In this document: positions 25,367 through 36,115 of the stretch, one piece after another | Layout: every line of letters begins with the position of its first letter | How positions within the stretch are numbered: the first letter of the stretch is position 1 | From: Aliiglaciecola lipolytica E3 | Lineage (GTDB): Bacteria; Pseudomonadota; Gammaproteobacteria; Enterobacterales; Alteromonadaceae | Length of the DNA: 64,000 nucleotides | Assembly: GCF_000314975.1 (NCBI RefSeq) | Contig: NZ_BAEN01000036.1 | Coordinates: 59,163-123,162 of the forward strand | Direction: 5' to 3' | Notes under the pieces: generated by a model | What the model saw: the letters and a program-made list of their open reading frames with translations, nothing else | The model's database searches: none | Told to the model about the DNA's origin: nothing | Position numbers and translations under genes: made by a program

Positions 25367-26677
25367 ATGCAAGTGTCAGTCGAGACGACTCAAGGCCTAG
25401 AACGCCGTTTAACTATTTCTGTTCCTGCTGATTCTATTGATTCAGCGGTAAAATCACGTTTACAACAGTTGGCTAAAACCCAGCGTATTAATGGATTCCG
25501 CCCTGGTAAAGTACCAGTAGCTGTAATCAAAAAACGCTTTGGTCAAGCTGTTCGCCAAGAAGTTGCTGGTGAAGCCATGCAACGTAATTTCTACGAAGCT
25601 GTAGTTCAAGAAAAATTGAATCCAGCTGGAATGCCCCGTTTTGAATTGAAAAAAGACGTGGACGGTGAAGATTTGGAGTTTGTTGCTTCTTTTGAAATCT
25701 ATCCAGAATTAGAAGTTCAAGGTATCGACAAAATCAAAATTGAAAAACCAGTTGTAGAAATTAGTGATAAAGATCTCGACAACATGATGGACACACTTCG
25801 CAAGCAACACGCAGACTGGAAAGAAGTTAAGCGTAAAGCGAAGAAAGATGACCGCGTAACAATTAATTTCGTTGGTACTATTGATGGTGAAGAATTTGAC
25901 GGTGGAAAAGCAGAAGACTTTCCCCTTGAATTAGGTAAAGATCGCATGATCCCTGGCTTCGAAAAACCGCTTGTAGGCGCGAAGAAAGGTGAAGAAGTGA
26001 TTTCTGAAGTGACTTTCCCAGAAGATTATCATGCTGAAAATCTAAAAGGTAAGGAAGCTAAGTTCACAATTACTGTGACTAAAGTTGAAGGTTTAGAGTT
26101 ACCTAAAGTAGACGAAGAATTTGCGAAATTATTCGGTATTCAAGATGGTGATATCGAAGCGCTTAAAACTGAAGTTCGCAAAAATATGCAACGTGAACTT
26201 GATCAAACACTAAAAGCTAAATTAAAAGAAGACGTGATTGCTGGTTTATTAGAGCAAAATAGCATTGATGTGCCTAAAGCGCTTCTTGATCAAGAAGTTG
26301 AAGCATTACGTGAACAAGCTAAGCAGCGTTTCCAACAGCAATCTGGCGGTAACAGCGCGAACATGCCTGAACTTCCAGCGGACTTGTTTGAAGAAAATGC
26401 TAAGCGCCGTGTATCTATTGGTCTAATTTTAGGCGAAATTATCAAAACCAATGAAATCAAAGTAGATGATGCAAAAGTTGAACAATTAATTGAAACAACA
26501 GCATCAGCCTATGAAGATCCAAGTGAAGTTATTGAATATTATAAAACCAATAACGAATTACTACAGCAAATTCAAAACGTTGCGCTTGAAGAACAAGCGG
26601 TTGAATGGGTTCTGACTCAAGCTAAAGTTAAAGATGTTAACAAAGCTTTTGACGACATCATGAACAAACAACAGTAA
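25367..26677 (+). CDS. tig: Trigger factor
   Basis: Ribosome-bound chaperone and peptidyl-prolyl isomerase that receives nascent chains. The 436-residue protein has the N-terminal ribosome-binding domain with the signature GFRPGKVP (GFRxGKxP, at about 42-49), the FKBP-like domain (about 155-245: [34 protein letters not shown]) and the C-terminal chaperone arms. Usual full length. First gene of the classical tig-clpP-clpX-lon order, ended by its own terminator. Confidence 0.98.
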   Translation: MQVSVETTQGLERRLTISVPADSIDSAVKSRLQQLAKTQRINGFRPGKVPVAVIKKRFGQAVRQEVAGEAMQRNFYEAVVQEKLNPAGMPRFELKKDVDGEDLEFVASFEIYPELEVQGIDKIKIEKPVVEISDKDLDNMMDTLRKQHADWKEVKRKAKKDDRVTINFVGTIDGEEFDGGKAEDFPLELGKDRMIPGFEKPLVGAKKGEEVISEVTFPEDYHAENLKGKEAKFTITVTKVEGLELPKVDEEFAKLFGIQDGDIEALKTEVRKNMQRELDQTLKAKLKEDVIAGLLEQNSIDVPKALLDQEVEALREQAKQRFQQQSGGNSANMPELPADLFEENAKRRVSIGLILGEIIKTNEIKVDDAKVEQLIETTASAYEDPSEVIEYYKTNNELLQQIQNVALEEQAVEWVLTQAKVKDVNKAFDDIMNKQQ

Positions 26678-26720
26678 TTTCCACCTTTGGTAATTGACTT
26701 CAATAGTCAGCTCCTGATTA

Positions 26721-26750
26721 AATGCTCGGTAACTACCGAGCATTTTCATT
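26721..26750 (+). terminator. Terminator between tig and clpP
   Basis: AATGCTCGGT (26721-26730) pairs with ACCGAGCATT (26735-26744), followed by TTCATTTTT. A promoter for clpP must lie within or after it, or readthrough occurs. Confidence 0.85.
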
Positions 26751-26767
26751 TTTAAAGAATTAAATTT

Positions 26768-27397
26768 ATGTTGAATAATCCGATCGATCCACTCAATGCA
26801 CTTGTCCCCATGGTTGTAGAACAAACGGCGAAGGGTGAGCGTTCTTACGATATCTATTCTAGACTACTAAAAGAAAATGTTATTTTCTTAGTGGGCCAGG
26901 TAGAAGATCACATGGCTAATCTAATTGTGGCGCAAATGTTATTTTTAGAAGCTGAAAACCCAGAAAAAGATATATTTTTATATATAAATTCACCAGGCGG
27001 TTCTGTTACGGCAGGAATGGCCATATATGATACAATGAACTTTATCAAACCAGATGTGAGTACTGTCTGTGTTGGTCAAGCGGCGAGTATGGGCGCATTT
27101 TTATTATCAGGTGGTGCGAAAGGAAAACGTTACTGTTTACCTAATTCGCGAGTAATGATCCATCAACCGTTAGGTGGTTTTCAAGGACAAGCATCTGATT
27201 TTGAAATTCATGCGAAAGAAATCCTGTCTATTAAAGAGAAGTTAAATCGTTTGATGGCAGAGCATACTGGACAGGACTATGAAAAAGTAGCTCGTGATAC
27301 GGACAGAGATAACTTTTTAAGCGCTTCTGAGTCAAAAGAGTACGGGTTAATCGACCAAGTGTTGACAAATAGAGCTGATGCGCTAAAAACAAAATAG
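26768..27397 (+). CDS. clpP: ATP-dependent Clp protease proteolytic subunit
   Basis: Serine peptidase forming the tetradecameric chamber that works with ClpX or ClpA. The 209-residue protein has the catalytic Ser in [11 protein letters not shown], His in [11 protein letters not shown] and Asp in the [11 protein letters not shown] segment, plus [19 protein letters not shown] for the oxyanion Gly pair. Full length; the short N-terminal propeptide is present. clpX follows after about 100 bp in the same direction. Confidence 0.98.
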   Translation: MLNNPIDPLNALVPMVVEQTAKGERSYDIYSRLLKENVIFLVGQVEDHMANLIVAQMLFLEAENPEKDIFLYINSPGGSVTAGMAIYDTMNFIKPDVSTVCVGQAASMGAFLLSGGAKGKRYCLPNSRVMIHQPLGGFQGQASDFEIHAKEILSIKEKLNRLMAEHTGQDYEKVARDTDRDNFLSASESKEYGLIDQVLTNRADALKTK

Positions 27398-27496
27398 AAA
27401 TTAAAGTAGTATATCGCTTAACTTTTGATGTAAGTTCGGGATTAAAGTGATTTAACCCCACGGCGATGTAACGAAATTGGAAGAGGCAATGGTTAA

Positions 27497-28774
27497 ATGA
27501 GTGATAAGCAAAACACAGACGGCGACAATAAGTTATTGTATTGCTCGTTCTGCGGTAAGAGTCAGCACGAAGTGCGAAAACTTATTGCAGGACCTTCAGT
27601 GTTCATTTGCGACGAATGTGTCGAACTATGCAATGATATTATTCGTGAAGAAATTAAAGAAATTTCGCCTAAGAAAAAGCAAGACGCACTACCTAAGCCT
27701 AAAGAGATTCATGCTCATCTTGATGAGTATGTGATTGGGCAGGAACACGCCAAAAAAGTGTTGTCTGTTGCAGTTTATAATCATTACAAACGACTTAGAA
27801 GCGGCGATGTGCACGAAGGGATTGAATTAAGCAAAAGTAATATTTTGCTAATCGGCCCAACGGGTAGCGGTAAAACGTTGCTCGCAGAAACGCTTGCTAG
27901 GTTGTTGGACGTACCTTTCACCATGGCTGATGCCACAACGCTAACCGAAGCCGGTTATGTGGGTGAGGATGTTGAAAATATCATTCAGAAGTTACTGCAA
28001 AAATGTGATTATGACGTTGAAAAAGCGCAACGTGGTATTGTTTATATTGATGAAATAGACAAAATCTCAAGAAAATCTGATAACCCTTCAATTACCCGAG
28101 ATGTTTCAGGTGAAGGTGTTCAACAGGCCTTGTTGAAGCTTATTGAAGGAACGATTGCTTCGGTACCTCCGCAAGGTGGACGTAAGCACCCGCAACAAGA
28201 GTTTTTGCAGGTAGATACGTCTAAAATCTTGTTTATTTGTGGTGGCGCATTCGCTGGCTTAGATAAAGTGATTGAACAACGCGCAGCGGTTGGTTCAGGT
28301 ATCGGCTTTGGAGCGACTGTTAAAAACAAAGACGACAAAAAAGCGTCTAACGAATTATTTAAAAAAGTAGAGCCAGAAGATCTAGTAAAATACGGTTTGA
28401 TTCCTGAGTTTATAGGTCGTTTACCTGTGTTAACTAGCTTAGAAGAACTCAGTGAAGATGCGTTGATTCAAATTCTTCAAGAACCGAAAAATGCGTTAAC
28501 CAAGCAATATGGTGCGCTTTTCGCTATGGAAGATACAGAATTAGAATTCCGTGACGACGCTTTACACGCTATTGCTAACAAAGCAATGCAACGTAAAACG
28601 GGTGCTCGAGGATTACGCTCTATCGTTGAAGGGGTATTATTGGAAACCATGTATGACCTACCTTCTATGACGGGCGTAAGTAAAGTTGTCATTGATGAAA
28701 CAGTGATCAAAGGCGAGTCTAATCCCATTTTGATTTACGACAGCAGCACTGATAAAAAAGCAGCGGCTGAATAA
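27497..28774 (+). CDS. clpX: Clp protease ATP-binding subunit ClpX
   Basis: AAA+ unfoldase that delivers substrates to ClpP. The 425-residue protein has the N-terminal zinc-binding domain (CSFCGKSQ ... CDECVELC), Walker A GPTGSGKT, Walker [10 protein letters not shown], the pore-loop region and the C-terminal sensor-2 segment [10 protein letters not shown]. An IGF-type ClpP-contact loop is visible as GSGIGFGA. Standard length, in the clpP-clpX operon. Confidence 0.98.
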   Translation: MSDKQNTDGDNKLLYCSFCGKSQHEVRKLIAGPSVFICDECVELCNDIIREEIKEISPKKKQDALPKPKEIHAHLDEYVIGQEHAKKVLSVAVYNHYKRLRSGDVHEGIELSKSNILLIGPTGSGKTLLAETLARLLDVPFTMADATTLTEAGYVGEDVENIIQKLLQKCDYDVEKAQRGIVYIDEIDKISRKSDNPSITRDVSGEGVQQALLKLIEGTIASVPPQGGRKHPQQEFLQVDTSKILFICGGAFAGLDKVIEQRAAVGSGIGFGATVKNKDDKKASNELFKKVEPEDLVKYGLIPEFIGRLPVLTSLEELSEDALIQILQEPKNALTKQYGALFAMEDTELEFRDDALHAIANKAMQRKTGARGLRSIVEGVLLETMYDLPSMTGVSKVVIDETVIKGESNPILIYDSSTDKKAAAE

Positions 28775-28789
28775 ATTTTTGAAATATCT

Positions 28790-28811
28790 AAGGCTCTTCG
28801 GAGCCTTTTTT
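28790..28811 (+). terminator. Terminator after clpX
   Basis: AAGGCTC (28790-28796), tetraloop TTCG, GAGCCTT (28801-28807) and a following T run. Separates clpPX from lon. Confidence 0.9.
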
Positions 28812-28954
28812 GTATCTAATGCTTCTTTATTTCGATATCCTAAAATTAGTCAATTTAATACGCTTGGCAACCTTGTCACAATCCTTTGATTATCAATTAG
28901 CAATTAATAAACGAATAAATTAACTTTGTTTAACCTATTGATAAATATAGATAA

Positions 28955-28963
28955 TGATATAAT
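28955..28963 (+). promoter_or_regulatory. Extended -10 promoter of lon
   Basis: TGATATAAT fits the TGnTATAAT extended -10 perfectly; no good -35 lies 17 bp upstream. The leader to the lon ATG would be about 100 nt. No sigma32 consensus was seen. Confidence 0.55.
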
Positions 28964-29072
28964 CAGAACAACATTTTACGTTAGCTTGGTGTTATTTAAT
29001 TGAACTTTACAGGGTTAGCCCCATATACATAAGCATTACCTTTCTAGCAGTTAACAAAAAACGAGATGTAGC

Positions 29073-31439
29073 ATGACAGATGAGCGAGTTGATCGCATTG
29101 AAATGCCAGTATTGGCATTGCGTGATGTGGTGGTGTATCCCCACATGGTTATTCCATTGTTCGTTGGCAGAGAAAAGTCTATCCGTTGTCTTGAAGCGGC
29201 CATGGATAAAGATAAACAGATTTTTTTGGTTGCCCAGAAAGATGCAGGTGTAGATGAGCCTGAAACCGACGATGTATATGAAGTCGGCACCATCGCAACA
29301 ATATTACAGCTTCTGAAATTGCCTGACGGTACCGTAAAGGTATTGGTTGAAGGGAATGTCAGAGGGAAAATACAAACGTTTTTACAGACAGAAGAATTCT
29401 TTGTAGCCGAAGTTTTACGCACGGACGAACAGGACGTGGCTGAAAACGAACAAGAAGTATTGATTCGTTCAGCTATTTCGCAGTTTGAAGGGTATGTAAA
29501 ACTGAATAAAAAAATACCACCCGAAGTACTTACTTCACTAAGTGGTATTGAAGAAGCAGCAAGACTGGCTGATACCATGGCTGCACATATGCCATTAAAA
29601 CTGTCTGAAAAACAAAAAGTTCTCGAAATGGAAAGCGTCAATGAGCGTTTAGAGTACTTAATGGCATTGATGGAAAATGAAATTGATTTGCTTCAAGTTG
29701 AGAAAAAAATCCGTACTCGGGTTAAGAAGCAAATGGAAAAAAGCCAGCGCGAGTATTATTTAAACGAGCAAATGAAAGCCATTCAAAAGGAGTTGGGTGA
29801 ATTAGACGAAGCACCTGATGAGTTTGATGCGCTCGCTAAGAAAATTGATGAAGCTAAGATGCCTGAAGAGGCAAAAGAAAAAGCCACTGCGGAATTACGT
29901 AAGCTTAAAATGATGTCGCCGATGTCAGCTGAAGCAACCGTAGTGCGTAGTTATATTGATTGGTTAGCAAATGTGCCATGGCATAAACGCAGTGTGGTTA
30001 AAAAAGATTTAGCTAAAGCAGACGACATTCTTGATTCGGACCACTATGGTTTGGAAAAAGTAAAAGAAAGAATTATCGAATATTTAGCCGTTCAGCAACG
30101 AGTTAAAAAGCTCAAAGGACCTATTTTATGTTTAGTAGGACCGCCAGGTGTTGGTAAGACATCGCTTGGCCAGTCGATTGCAAAGGCTACTGGTCGTAAA
30201 TACGTTAGGATGGCACTCGGTGGTGTTCGCGATGAAGCTGAAATTCGTGGTCATAGGCGGACTTACATCGGTTCAATGCCTGGTAAATTAATCCAGAAAA
30301 TGGCAAAAGTGGGGGTTAAGAACCCGCTATTTTTACTCGACGAAATCGATAAAATGTCATCTGATATGCGAGGCGATCCGTCTTCAGCTTTGTTAGAAGT
30401 ATTAGACCCAGAGCAAAATGGTACCTTTAGCGATCATTATCTAGAAGTTGATTATGATCTGTCTGATGTCATGTTCGTCGCTACGTCAAACAGCATGAAT
30501 ATTCCTGGTCCGTTATTAGACCGTATGGAAGTGATTCGTTTATCTGGCTATACCGAAGACGAAAAACTCAATATCGCAACGCGACATTTAGTTGAGAAAC
30601 AAATGTCCAGAAACGGACTTAAAAAAGGTGAATTAGTTATCGAAGATTCCGCAATTATTGGAATTATTCGGTATTACACACGCGAAGCTGGCGTGCGTAG
30701 TTTGGAGCGTGAAATCTCTAAAATTTGCCGTAAAGCAGTAAAGAATATTTTGCTGGATAAATCCGTTAAACAAGTGCAGGCGAATCAGGAAAACTTAAAA
30801 GACTTCCTAGGAGTACAGCGCTTTGATTACGGTAAAGCGGAAGGAAATAATCAAATCGGTCAGGTCACCGGGTTAGCTTGGACCTCGGTTGGAGGTGATT
30901 TGTTAACCATTGAAACCACCTCTGTACCAGGAAAAGGCAAAACGACCTTTACGGGGTCTTTGGGTGATGTCATGCTTGAGTCGATTAAAACCGCGATGAC
31001 GGTGGTAAGAAGTCGAGCTGAAAAATTACGTATTAATGAAGATTTCCATGAAAAACGTGATATCCATGTGCATGTTCCTGAAGGTGCGACACCAAAAGAT
31101 GGGCCAAGTGCCGGTATTGCAATGTGTACAGCGTTGGTTTCGTCTCTAACCGGTAACCCGGTTAAAGCTGAAGTCGCAATGACTGGAGAAATCACGTTGC
31201 GCGGAGAAGTGTTAGCAATTGGTGGTCTAAAGGAAAAATTATTGGCTGCTCACCGTGGCGGAATAAAGACAGTTGTCATTCCAAAAGACAATGAAAGAGA
31301 CTTAGAAGAGATTCCAGAAAACGTTAAGCAAGACCTCGATATTCATGCCGTGCAATGGATTGACGAAGTTTTGAACTTGGCTTTACAGGAAAATCCTGAA
31401 GGTTTTAGCACACAAACAGTGCAAGAGAAGAAAAAATAG
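29073..31439 (+). CDS. lon: ATP-dependent protease Lon
   Basis: Cytoplasmic AAA+ protease that degrades misfolded and regulatory proteins. The 788-residue protein has the LonN domain (MPVLALRDVVVYPHMVIPLFVGREKS-like start), a coiled coil (about 190-260), Walker A GPPGVGKTS, Walker B NPLFLLDEIDKM and the C-terminal protease domain with catalytic Ser in PKDGPSAGIAM and Lys in GGLKEKLLAA. Full length for LonA, located between clpX and hupB as in E. coli. Confidence 0.98.
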   Translation: MTDERVDRIEMPVLALRDVVVYPHMVIPLFVGREKSIRCLEAAMDKDKQIFLVAQKDAGVDEPETDDVYEVGTIATILQLLKLPDGTVKVLVEGNVRGKIQTFLQTEEFFVAEVLRTDEQDVAENEQEVLIRSAISQFEGYVKLNKKIPPEVLTSLSGIEEAARLADTMAAHMPLKLSEKQKVLEMESVNERLEYLMALMENEIDLLQVEKKIRTRVKKQMEKSQREYYLNEQMKAIQKELGELDEAPDEFDALAKKIDEAKMPEEAKEKATAELRKLKMMSPMSAEATVVRSYIDWLANVPWHKRSVVKKDLAKADDILDSDHYGLEKVKERIIEYLAVQQRVKKLKGPILCLVGPPGVGKTSLGQSIAKATGRKYVRMALGGVRDEAEIRGHRRTYIGSMPGKLIQKMAKVGVKNPLFLLDEIDKMSSDMRGDPSSALLEVLDPEQNGTFSDHYLEVDYDLSDVMFVATSNSMNIPGPLLDRMEVIRLSGYTEDEKLNIATRHLVEKQMSRNGLKKGELVIEDSAIIGIIRYYTREAGVRSLEREISKICRKAVKNILLDKSVKQVQANQENLKDFLGVQRFDYGKAEGNNQIGQVTGLAWTSVGGDLLTIETTSVPGKGKTTFTGSLGDVMLESIKTAMTVVRSRAEKLRINEDFHEKRDIHVHVPEGATPKDGPSAGIAMCTALVSSLTGNPVKAEVAMTGEITLRGEVLAIGGLKEKLLAAHRGGIKTVVIPKDNERDLEEIPENVKQDLDIHAVQWIDEVLNLALQENPEGFSTQTVQEKKK

Positions 31440-31460
31440 CCAATTGCGGCTATTTTTTTT
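31434..31460 (+). terminator. Terminator overlapping the lon stop
   Basis: AAATAGCC (31434-31441) pairs with GGCTATTT (31448-31455), then a T run. The lon TAG lies inside the left arm. Confidence 0.88.
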
Positions 31461-31675
31461 ATTTTTTTTGGGGTTTGGGGCTTCACTAAGTTAAAAGATA
31501 TGTTAGCCTTTATCACAGTTTCGTCAGAAGCCTTATCACAAAAGGGATTGCGACGATTCATTAATGTTAATTAATTGTAAAGCAATGCTTGAACTTAAAT
31601 ATCAGGCTTGTTATAACGTTACCGCAACAAATGGTTTGCGGAACAATAAATAAAAACAAATAAAGGGGATCTATT

Positions 31676-31948
31676 GTGAACAAGTCTCAACTAATCGATA
31701 GTATTGCTGCTGGTGCAGACATTTCTAAAGCAGCTGCTGGTCGTGCTCTTGATTCATTTACCGATGCAGTTACTGCAGCTCTTAAAGATGGCGATCAAGT
31801 AGCGCTAGTTGGCTTTGGTACATTCTCAGTTCGTGAGCGTTCAGCTCGCAGTGGTCGTAACCCGCAAACTGGTGAAACAATCCAGATTGCTGCAGCGAAA
31901 GTACCTTCTTTCAAAGCTGGTAAAGCACTGAAAGACTCTTGTAACTAA
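31676..31948 (+). CDS. hupB: Nucleoid protein HU-beta
   Basis: Small DNA-bending protein that compacts the nucleoid. Ninety residues, full length, with the HU signature [22 protein letters not shown] in the beta arm and [13 protein letters not shown] at the end. Starts at GTG 31676 after a strong AAAGGGG ribosome binding site. It ends in Ser-Cys-Asn; Cys is unusual but harmless. Downstream of lon and upstream of ppiD, the conserved order. Confidence 0.97.
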   Translation: MNKSQLIDSIAAGADISKAAAGRALDSFTDAVTAALKDGDQVALVGFGTFSVRERSARSGRNPQTGETIQIAAAKVPSFKAGKALKDSCN

Positions 31949-31964
31949 GAATTTTAGTAATTTG

Positions 31965-31996
31965 AAAAAGGGCGATGAGTGATCATCGCCCTTTTT
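31965..31996 (+). terminator. Terminator after hupB
   Basis: AAAAAGGGCGATGA (31965-31978) and TCATCGCCCTTTTT (31983-31996) form a perfect 14-bp stem with a GTGA loop and a built-in T run. Confidence 0.95.
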
Positions 31997-32055
31997 GTTT
32001 GCATACAATATGTATTACTTGGGTATATCACTGGTGATCAACCCGTTTTTCACGG

Positions 32056-32061
32056 TATAAT
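32056..32061 (+). promoter_or_regulatory. -10 element upstream of ppiD
   Basis: A perfect TATAAT with only a weak -35 candidate (TGGTGA, 18 bp upstream). It lies 76 bp before the ppiD ATG. Confidence 0.45.
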
Positions 32062-32136
32062 CCTGCCGCTTTATTCCCGTAGCTTAAGTTTTGCATACGG
32101 TTGAGTTCATTAGTCCGTCGGAGAGAAAAGACGCAT

Positions 32137-34023
32137 ATGTTGGAAAAAATTAGAGAAGGATCGCAGGGCACTTGGGCAATTGTGATCCTAGGGTTAGTTA
32201 TTTTAAGTTTCGTCTTCGCGGGCGTGGGTGGTTACGTTTCTTCATCAGGCAATGCTGCTGCATCTGTTAATGGGAGTGAGATATCTCAATCTACATTTGA
32301 TCGCGCTTATCAAAATGAACGTGCCAGAATGGAAGCTCAATATGGAGAGAGTTTTAGCATTCTAGCCGCTGATTCAAGTTACTTGAATCAGTTTCGTCGA
32401 AGCGTGTTGGACCGTTTAATTGCCGATAAATTGATGGAACAGGCTGCTGAAGAATTAGGCTTACGAGTAAGCGACGCACAAATACGCGAGCGTATTGCTA
32501 ATATGCCAGAATTCCAGGTCGGACAATCATTCGATAATGAACGATTTAAAGCAACGTTACGTCAAGTTGGTTTTCAACCTAGTACATTTAAAGACTATTT
32601 ACGTAGCGAAATGACTCGTCAACAAATCGTTGCTGCGTTATTAGGTAGCGAGTTTAGTCTTGAATCTGAAGCGTCAAAGGTATTGGCATTGCAGTTACAG
32701 ACTAGAGATATTCAATATGTCACAGTGCCTTCAGAGGATTTTGTCTCTTCTGTCGTGATTACTGAGCAAGATATTGAAGTCTATTATCAGCAAAATTTAG
32801 CGCAGTTCGATACGCAGGAAAAAGTCAGTTTAGAATATATTGAACTAAATGCTGACGATCTAATGGCTGATATCGAAGTCACTGAACAAGAAATCGAAGA
32901 TTTATATAACAATTCTTCAAATGATTTTCAGACTGATGAGCAAAGACGAGTATCTCTAATTCTTATCGAGTTTGGTGAAGATGAAGACGCGGCCCGTGCT
33001 AAAGCTAACGAGACCCTTGCACGTGTTAGAAGTGGAGAAGACTTTGCTGATGTGGCAGCAGAAGTGTCAGACGATGCTTTCTCCGCTGAAAATGGTGGGG
33101 ATTTAAACTACATTGCTCGTGGTGATATGGATCCTGAATTTGAAGAAGCTGCGTTTGAACTTGAAAATGTCGGTGATGTTACTGATATTGTAGAGTCCGA
33201 GTTTGGTTTGCAAATTATTAAATTGACGGAAATTAAAGATCAACAAGTCATTGCATTTGATGAAGTTAAAGACGCTTTAGCAGAGCAAATCAAACGTGAA
33301 AAAGCGGTTGAAGAATTTTTTATCCTACAAAACAAAGCAGCTGAATTAGCGTTTGAAATGCCTAATGGGCTACAAGAGGTTGCCGAAGCTTTAAATACCA
33401 CGGTTAAAACTACAGAGTTGTTTTCTGAAAATACAGCACCTGCTGCGGTATCTAATCCGTTAGTTTTGAATCAGGCTTTCTCGGCTGAACTCATTGAAGA
33501 CAAAGTGAATAGTGAAGTCATATCAATTGGCGAAAACCATGCAATGATAATTAGAGTTAAGCAGCATGAACCTGAGCGTACTAAGTCTTTAGATGAAGTT
33601 AAGCCCGTAATAATCACACAACTTTCCGATGAGAAAGAGCAGGATTTGGCCAAAGCTTGGGCACAAACATTATTAACAGAACTAAACCAAGGTAATGATA
33701 TTTCTGAGCAATTGTCTGAGAAAAACTTAGGTTGGGAACTGCAATCAGGCGTAGCTCGCTTTGGTGGTGAAATACCGGCTGCTATTGTCGAAAAAGTGTT
33801 TCAGTTATCCCCAAATTCTGACGCTAATAAAGCGGTAGTGGAGTTGGCAAATGGTGATGTTGCTTTAGTTCAACTAAACAATGTAAATCAATCAGACGAC
33901 ATGCCAGCTGACCAATTAGCAGCAATGCAACAACGATTAGGGCAGTTGCAATCTCAAACTGAAATTGCAAATCTTATCGAAGCGTTAAAAGTAGATGCTG
34001 ATATACAGGTTTATATTCAATAA
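32137..34023 (+). CDS. ppiD: Periplasmic folding chaperone PpiD
   Basis: Inner-membrane-anchored SurA-like chaperone of the periplasm that helps proteins leaving Sec. The start at ATG 32137 (MLEKIREGSQG) is preferred to an upstream in-frame codon at 32101 because it matches the family start and has GGAGAG upstream. Of 628 residues, about 13-33 are the TM anchor (WAIVILGLVILSFVFAGVGGYV), then the N-terminal SurA-like chaperone domain (VNGSEISQSTFDRAY), a parvulin domain at about 265-360 (RRVSLILIEFGEDE ... FADVAAEVSDD) and a C-terminal region. Standard length and locus next to hupB. Confidence 0.96.
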   Translation: MLEKIREGSQGTWAIVILGLVILSFVFAGVGGYVSSSGNAAASVNGSEISQSTFDRAYQNERARMEAQYGESFSILAADSSYLNQFRRSVLDRLIADKLMEQAAEELGLRVSDAQIRERIANMPEFQVGQSFDNERFKATLRQVGFQPSTFKDYLRSEMTRQQIVAALLGSEFSLESEASKVLALQLQTRDIQYVTVPSEDFVSSVVITEQDIEVYYQQNLAQFDTQEKVSLEYIELNADDLMADIEVTEQEIEDLYNNSSNDFQTDEQRRVSLILIEFGEDEDAARAKANETLARVRSGEDFADVAAEVSDDAFSAENGGDLNYIARGDMDPEFEEAAFELENVGDVTDIVESEFGLQIIKLTEIKDQQVIAFDEVKDALAEQIKREKAVEEFFILQNKAAELAFEMPNGLQEVAEALNTTVKTTELFSENTAPAAVSNPLVLNQAFSAELIEDKVNSEVISIGENHAMIIRVKQHEPERTKSLDEVKPVIITQLSDEKEQDLAKAWAQTLLTELNQGNDISEQLSEKNLGWELQSGVARFGGEIPAAIVEKVFQLSPNSDANKAVVELANGDVALVQLNNVNQSDDMPADQLAAMQQRLGQLQSQTEIANLIEALKVDADIQVYIQ

Positions 34024-34041
34024 CCTGAATGTCGAACTTTT

Positions 34042-34068
34042 AAAAAGCCAGCTTTGCTGGCTTTTTTT
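34042..34068. terminator. Bidirectional terminator after ppiD
   Basis: AAAAAGCCAGC (34042-34052), TTT, GCTGGC and a T7 run. The convergent pilV-like gene ends at 34067 within its T run, so it may serve both directions. Confidence 0.9.
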
Positions 34069-36115
34069 ATGTGCCATTCTTAAACTCAACTATTAACCAA
34101 TAGTCAGAAAATGAAGTTGACTGCACTGGCTGGGCTATTTCGAGCTCTGCTCCCATGATCATTTTCTTATCTTTATTCCTCCAAGAAAATGATACTTCTG
34201 AATCTAATTTTTCAGCATCGATTTGGATACTACCTTGCCAATTTTTAGGCAAGTCAGAGCAATTAATAAAACTTGTGTTTGGCGGAGTCAGTACTTCAAC
34301 ATTACAATTAGCCTGCTTATTTTGAATAAACACTTGTAGTCTAGTAAGTTGTGCATATTGCTGTTCACTACAAGCTTGCTGCAACTCGTTTTTAGTTGAG
34401 ATACAGAAAATACTGATTACTAACCCTACTGTTGGCTTATTTGAGTTTCTATAGCTAATCTTCAATTCCAAAGAATCTTCCAATCGACGCTGTTTTAAAT
34501 TATAGGGTGAAATAGGAGGGGTACCGATTAGTCCTTCATTACCGCTTATTAGATTGCTTGATATTTGACTACTGCCTACTTTTAATGCAATCAACCGGCC
34601 GCGGCTAAAAGAAGCAAATCTATCATTAAGCGGTTCAAATACCATGTCCGTGGGTTCATTTGAAATCCAGGCTAAATCACTGTCGTGACTACGCCAAGAA
34701 GCTTGTAACCTTGTATCGAGGTCGTAAAAGGGAATTAGCTCATACCATTGTGTATCGCCGTCTAGTATCCTTTGCGTAATTTTGGATTTGTCGTCGCTTC
34801 TAAGTGGCTCGATGTAAATACTCCGATGACTCAATTGAGTTGCTGCTGGAGACATTGATATGCTTTTTTCAAAAGGGGATTGCGGTAGTGTTTTTTGTAG
34901 AAAATGACTTTTAAGCACTTCTAACACAAAGCTTTGATATTGGGCTTTTTGATCTTGACCTAATTGACTGTCAGGCAAGACGATGGTTTTTATAGAATGG
35001 ATATCAGCTAATATTTGGTAGTCACCATCAATGCGCTGGAATCGACATATTTCATCATATTTTTCTCCTGATCTTAAAGCCTGTATATAGCTTCCATCAT
35101 TTTGTAACTTGTAGTGTTTATGGGCAGCATTACCTTCTTTTCTATAAAATTGTTGGCTTTCGAGCATGGCGTCATTGTCATGATGATCACGGCAGCAACT
35201 ATCACACAAATTAGTTTGATTCGGTTCAGCGATACCAGTTATTTTATTTAGCCATTGTCCTTCACGCATTTCTATGGCGTTGTCTATTATCCCAATTTGA
35301 GTTGGCGTTTTTCCCATATCTACGCCAGCTAAAGAACATTTACATTGCACAATTGCTATCTCTTTTTTCTCAACTAATGTCTTTGCCTTGTTATTATCAC
35401 GGTATTTAAACGTGTTGAATGAACTGAAATTTTGCTGCTGAGCAATTGTCAATGGCATGCTGGCTTGTACGATGCCGTCTGTTAATTTCTGTTTAAATGG
35501 GTTTTTATAAACCTCTTCAGGTGCGAGTACTTGCGCTGTTAATTCAATATCCGGTGATTGGTTAAAAGCGTGAATGCTTCTATTTAAGGAAATTGGCGCA
35601 ATGACAGTGTGTAATTCGTAACGTTCCGTGTTTCCATTATCCGCTATCCATTCAACGCTAATATTGACCTCTTTTCTATCGGGTAAAAGTGATAAAGGAG
35701 TAGGTGCGTTTGGGTCATCTTTTGTCACCCATTTATCTGCTACTCCATCATCATCTGTATCGACAAAATATTGGTCAACAACCTGCCAATGTTGTTCAAA
35801 TTTAAACTTGATTTCATGCTGTAAATTGTCAATTACTTCAATTTCACCCGCTTGAGATTTACCGCCCTGATCGTTAGCTATTTCCTGAAAGCTGTTACCG
35901 TTATCGTTTATTTGATTGTGTTCAAAATACCTGAGTTCCTCTATTTTTTGTTTGGCAATTTGCATAGCCATTTCACGTAACTTTAATGCTTGATCATTTT
36001 CTACAATTCGACTTTGCATAGTCGCAAAGCCAGTTATACCTATGATTAATATCAGCGATGCGATCATCACTTCAATCAGAGAAAAGCCATGTTGTCGTTT
36101 AGGGATTAAAATCAT
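34067..36115 (-). CDS. Very large PilV-like prepilin with Cys/His cluster
   Basis: Type IV prepilin-like minor pilin of 682 residues, far above the usual 150-250. The N-terminus is a class III prepilin leader, MILIPKRQHG cleaved before FSLIEVMIASLILIIGI (Glu at +5). After about 200 residues follows a region with CKC (about 257) and CDSCCRDHHD (about 301-310), then a long beta-rich C-terminal part. The start overlaps the stop of the preceding gene (TGATG). The size suggests a tip-located adhesin-type pilin carrying a metal-binding or disulfide-stabilised domain, which is inference. Last gene of a four-gene minus-strand minor pilin operon; the domain is not one I recognise by name. Confidence 0.82.
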   Translation of the reverse strand: MILIPKRQHGFSLIEVMIASLILIIGITGFATMQSRIVENDQALKLREMAMQIAKQKIEELRYFEHNQINDNGNSFQEIANDQGGKSQAGEIEVIDNLQHEIKFKFEQHWQVVDQYFVDTDDDGVADKWVTKDDPNAPTPLSLLPDRKEVNISVEWIADNGNTERYELHTVIAPISLNRSIHAFNQSPDIELTAQVLAPEEVYKNPFKQKLTDGIVQASMPLTIAQQQNFSSFNTFKYRDNNKAKTLVEKKEIAIVQCKCSLAGVDMGKTPTQIGIIDNAIEMREGQWLNKITGIAEPNQTNLCDSCCRDHHDNDAMLESQQFYRKEGNAAHKHYKLQNDGSYIQALRSGEKYDEICRFQRIDGDYQILADIHSIKTIVLPDSQLGQDQKAQYQSFVLEVLKSHFLQKTLPQSPFEKSISMSPAATQLSHRSIYIEPLRSDDKSKITQRILDGDTQWYELIPFYDLDTRLQASWRSHDSDLAWISNEPTDMVFEPLNDRFASFSRGRLIALKVGSSQISSNLISGNEGLIGTPPISPYNLKQRRLEDSLELKISYRNSNKPTVGLVISIFCISTKNELQQACSEQQYAQLTRLQVFIQNKQANCNVEVLTPPNTSFINCSDLPKNWQGSIQIDAEKLDSEVSFSWRNKDKKMIMGAELEIAQPVQSTSFSDYWLIVEFKNGT

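Noticed and set aside
29051..29641. 196-residue minus-strand ORF opposite lon
   Set aside because: Entirely inside the conserved lon coding region in antisense, Ser-rich shadow translation.
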